A stretch of 23,698 bases of DNA from Vermiculatibacterium agrestimuris (GTDB taxonomy: Bacteria; Bacillota; Clostridia; Oscillospirales; Oscillospiraceae): contig NZ_CALPCU010000028.1 in NCBI RefSeq assembly GCF_943193085.1, forward strand, positions 1 through 23,698. The letters are read 5' to 3'. The translations under genes were made by a program, and so were the position numbers. The notes under the pieces were generated by a model that saw nothing but the letters and a program-made list of their open reading frames with translations, made no database searches and was not told the DNA's origin. Shown here piece after piece: positions 21,946-23,698 of this stretch (position 1 is the stretch's first letter; each line of letters opens with the position of its first letter).

Positions 21946-23607
21946 ATGCGCAGTGATAATGTGACAAAGGGCGCCGAGCGCGCCCCCAACCGCTCCCTCT
22001 TTTATGCCCTGGGTTACACCAAGGAGGAGCTGGAGCGCCCCCTCATCGGCGTGGTCTGCTCTCAAAATGAGATCGTCCCCGGCCACATGAACCTGGACAA
22101 GATCGCCGAGGCGGTGAAGGCCGGCATCCGCTCCGCCGGCGGCACCCCCGTTGAGTTCCCCGCCATCGCCGTATGCGACGGCATTGCCATGGGACATGTG
22201 GGCATGAAATACTCCCTGGTCACCCGGGAGCTCATCGCCGACTCCACCGAGGCCATGGCCATAGCCCACCAGTTCGACGGCCTGGTGATGATCCCCAATT
22301 GCGACAAAAACGTTCCCGGCCTGCTCATGGCCGCCGCACGGCTCAATATTCCCACCATATTCTGCTCCGGCGGGCCTATGATGGCGGGCACCATGCAGGG
22401 CGGCCGGCGCACCTGCCTTTCCCATATGTTCGAGGCGGTGGGCGCCTATAAGGCGGGCAAGCTGGACGACGCGGGGCTGGAGGAATACGAGGAGAATGCC
22501 TGCCCCACCTGCGGCTCCTGCTCCGGTATGTACACTGCCAACTCCATGAACTGCCTCACCGAGGGCATCGGCATGGCCCTGCGGGGCAACGGCACCATCC
22601 CGGCGGTCTACTCCGCCCGGCTGCGCCTGGCCAAGCACACCGGCATGCAGATCATGGAGCTGGTGAAAAAGAACATCCGCCCCCGGGATATCATGACCGA
22701 GGCCGCCTTCCACAACGCCGAGGCCCTGGACATGGCGCTGGGCTGTTCCACCAACTCCATGCTCCACCTGCCCGCCATCGCCCACGAATGCGGCATCGAG
22801 CTGAGCTTCGACATGGCCAACGCCATCTCCTCCAAGACCCCCAACCTCTGCCATCTGGCCCCCGCGGGCGACACCTACATCGAGGATCTGGAGCGGGCCG
22901 GCGGCGTGTATGCCGTGATGAAGGAGCTGACCCGCAAGGGCCTTCTGGATACCACTCTCATGACCTGCACCGGCAAGACCATCGCCGAGAATCTGGCGGG
23001 GGTGGAAAACCTGGATCCCACCATCATCCGTCCCATTGACAACCCCTATTCCCCCTACGGCGGCATCGCCGTGCTCAAGGGCTCCCTGGCTCCCGAGGGT
23101 TGTGTGGTGAAGCAGGCCGCCGTAGACCCGGCCATGATGGTACATACCGGCCCCGCCCGTGTTTTCGACTGCGAGGAGGACGCCATCGCCGCCATCTACG
23201 CCGGTAAGATCGTCTCCGGAGACGTGGTGGTCATCCGCTACGAGGGCCCCAAGGGCGGCCCCGGCATGCGGGAGATGCTCAACCCCACCTCCGCCATCTG
23301 CGGCATGGGCTTGGGCGAGCGCGTGGCCCTCATCACCGACGGCCGGTTCTCCGGGGCCACCCGGGGCGCCTCCATCGGCCATGTCTCCCCCGAGGCCGCC
23401 CTGGGCGGGCCCATCGCCTTCGTGGAGGAGGGCGATATCATTGACATCGACATCCCCAACCACACCATCGAGCTGAGGGTGGACAAGACCGTGCTGGAAG
23501 CGCGCAAGGCCAAGTGGGTCTGTCCCGAGCCCCGCATCAAGACCGGCTACCTCTCCCGGTACGCCAAACTGGTCACCTCCGCCGCCAAGGGCGCAGTGCT
23601 GGAGTAA
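21946..23607 (+). CDS. ilvD: Dihydroxy-acid dehydratase
   Basis: The 553-residue iron-sulfur enzyme dehydrates dihydroxy acids to 2-oxo acids, the third step of branched-chain amino acid synthesis. Cluster ligands are visible as C119 in IPNCDK and C192 in ACPTCGSCSGMYTANSMNCL. The region NEIVPGHMNL (41-50) has PGH, like the E. coli type, rather than the Cys of plant-type enzymes, so an oxygen-sensitive 4Fe-4S enzyme is likely; this comparison is from memory. LITDGRFSGATRGASIGHVSPEA near the C-terminus is also diagnostic. The ATG follows AAGGAGG by seven bases. It has its own promoter, separate from ilvBNC. No strong terminator is visible before the window ends. Confidence 0.98.
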   Translation: MRSDNVTKGAERAPNRSLFYALGYTKEELERPLIGVVCSQNEIVPGHMNLDKIAEAVKAGIRSAGGTPVEFPAIAVCDGIAMGHVGMKYSLVTRELIADSTEAMAIAHQFDGLVMIPNCDKNVPGLLMAAARLNIPTIFCSGGPMMAGTMQGGRRTCLSHMFEAVGAYKAGKLDDAGLEEYEENACPTCGSCSGMYTANSMNCLTEGIGMALRGNGTIPAVYSARLRLAKHTGMQIMELVKKNIRPRDIMTEAAFHNAEALDMALGCSTNSMLHLPAIAHECGIELSFDMANAISSKTPNLCHLAPAGDTYIEDLERAGGVYAVMKELTRKGLLDTTLMTCTGKTIAENLAGVENLDPTIIRPIDNPYSPYGGIAVLKGSLAPEGCVVKQAAVDPAMMVHTGPARVFDCEEDAIAAIYAGKIVSGDVVVIRYEGPKGGPGMREMLNPTSAICGMGLGERVALITDGRFSGATRGASIGHVSPEAALGGPIAFVEEGDIIDIDIPNHTIELRVDKTVLEARKAKWVCPEPRIKTGYLSRYAKLVTSAAKGAVLE

Positions 23608-23698
23608 GCCGTTTTTGAAAGAAGCCGCGGCCAGGAATCTACCCGGATTCCATTATACTTTGCCAGCGTTAAAATATGACGCTCCATATAGTCCTCCC

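Noticed and set aside
21655..23463. Minus-strand open frame opposite ilvD running into the HTH promoter region
   Set aside because: Low-complexity translation and crossing of two good promoters; ilvD on the plus strand is certain.
23634..23651. Hairpin after ilvD (GGAATC with GATTCC) as terminator
   Set aside because: Only six pairs and no T tract; the real terminator may lie beyond the window.
23550..23698. Short minus-strand frame starting with ATG at 23687 after GGGAGG
   Set aside because: It runs only about 40 codons, mostly antisense to the end of ilvD, with no promoter and no recognisable product; probably chance.

Overview
The window looks like a high-GC chromosomal segment of an anaerobic, Gram-positive gut-type bacterium of class Clostridia, plausibly Oscillospiraceae (Flavonifractor/Lawsonibacter-like). 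This is inferred from four things: the ylxM-ffh pair and rpsP-khpA-rimM-trmD order, a six-gene Rnf cluster, strong AGGAGG-type ribosome binding sites, and a DegV protein beside lipoprotein flavoenzymes. No phage, transposase or CRISPR array was seen. Almost every base is assigned to a gene or a short control region. No stretch longer than 300 bases lacks a gene.

Layout. 1-2314: a sirtuin, a hotdog thioesterase, tRNA-Ser(CGA) and a ZIP metal transporter. 2439-6442 (minus strand): a flavin respiration module, made of a lipoprotein FMN/FAD fumarate-reductase-like enzyme with its own promoter, followed upstream by the tightly packed genes eetA-like, eetB-like and apbE. 6525-6612: tRNA-Leu(CAA). 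6696-11118 (plus strand): the SRP/ribosome-maturation group ylxM-ffh, rpsP-khpA, a chloramphenicol-acetyltransferase-family gene, then rimM-trmD. 11150-12058: a DegV-family protein. 12111-17358 (minus strand): rnfCDGEAB. 17525-23607: branched-chain amino acid synthesis, ilvB-ilvN-ilvC and ilvD, interrupted by a minus-strand regulator with an N-terminal HTH and a membrane domain.

How it fits together. Rnf oxidises reduced ferredoxin, passes electrons to NAD+ and pumps ions. RnfG, RnfD and the extracytoplasmic reductase all carry ApbE-type flavinylation motifs, and the only ApbE in the window is a lipoprotein encoded beside the reductase. The EetA/EetB-like pair matches accessory membrane proteins of flavin-based extracellular electron transfer known from Listeria and relatives. 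The most interesting hypothesis is therefore that the cell respires a small organic acceptor (fumarate or a related enoate) outside the membrane through flavins only, without cytochromes. The ilv genes form a conventional pathway to valine, isoleucine and leucine precursors.

Convergent gene pairs are separated by strong hairpins, and several promoters with near-consensus hexamers and 17-base spacers can be read directly. Other points worth a second look are a perfect 9-bp inverted repeat at the predicted ylxM transcription start, an acetyltransferase gene placed inside the ribosomal-protein/tRNA-modification group, and divergent promoters between the HTH gene and ilvD.
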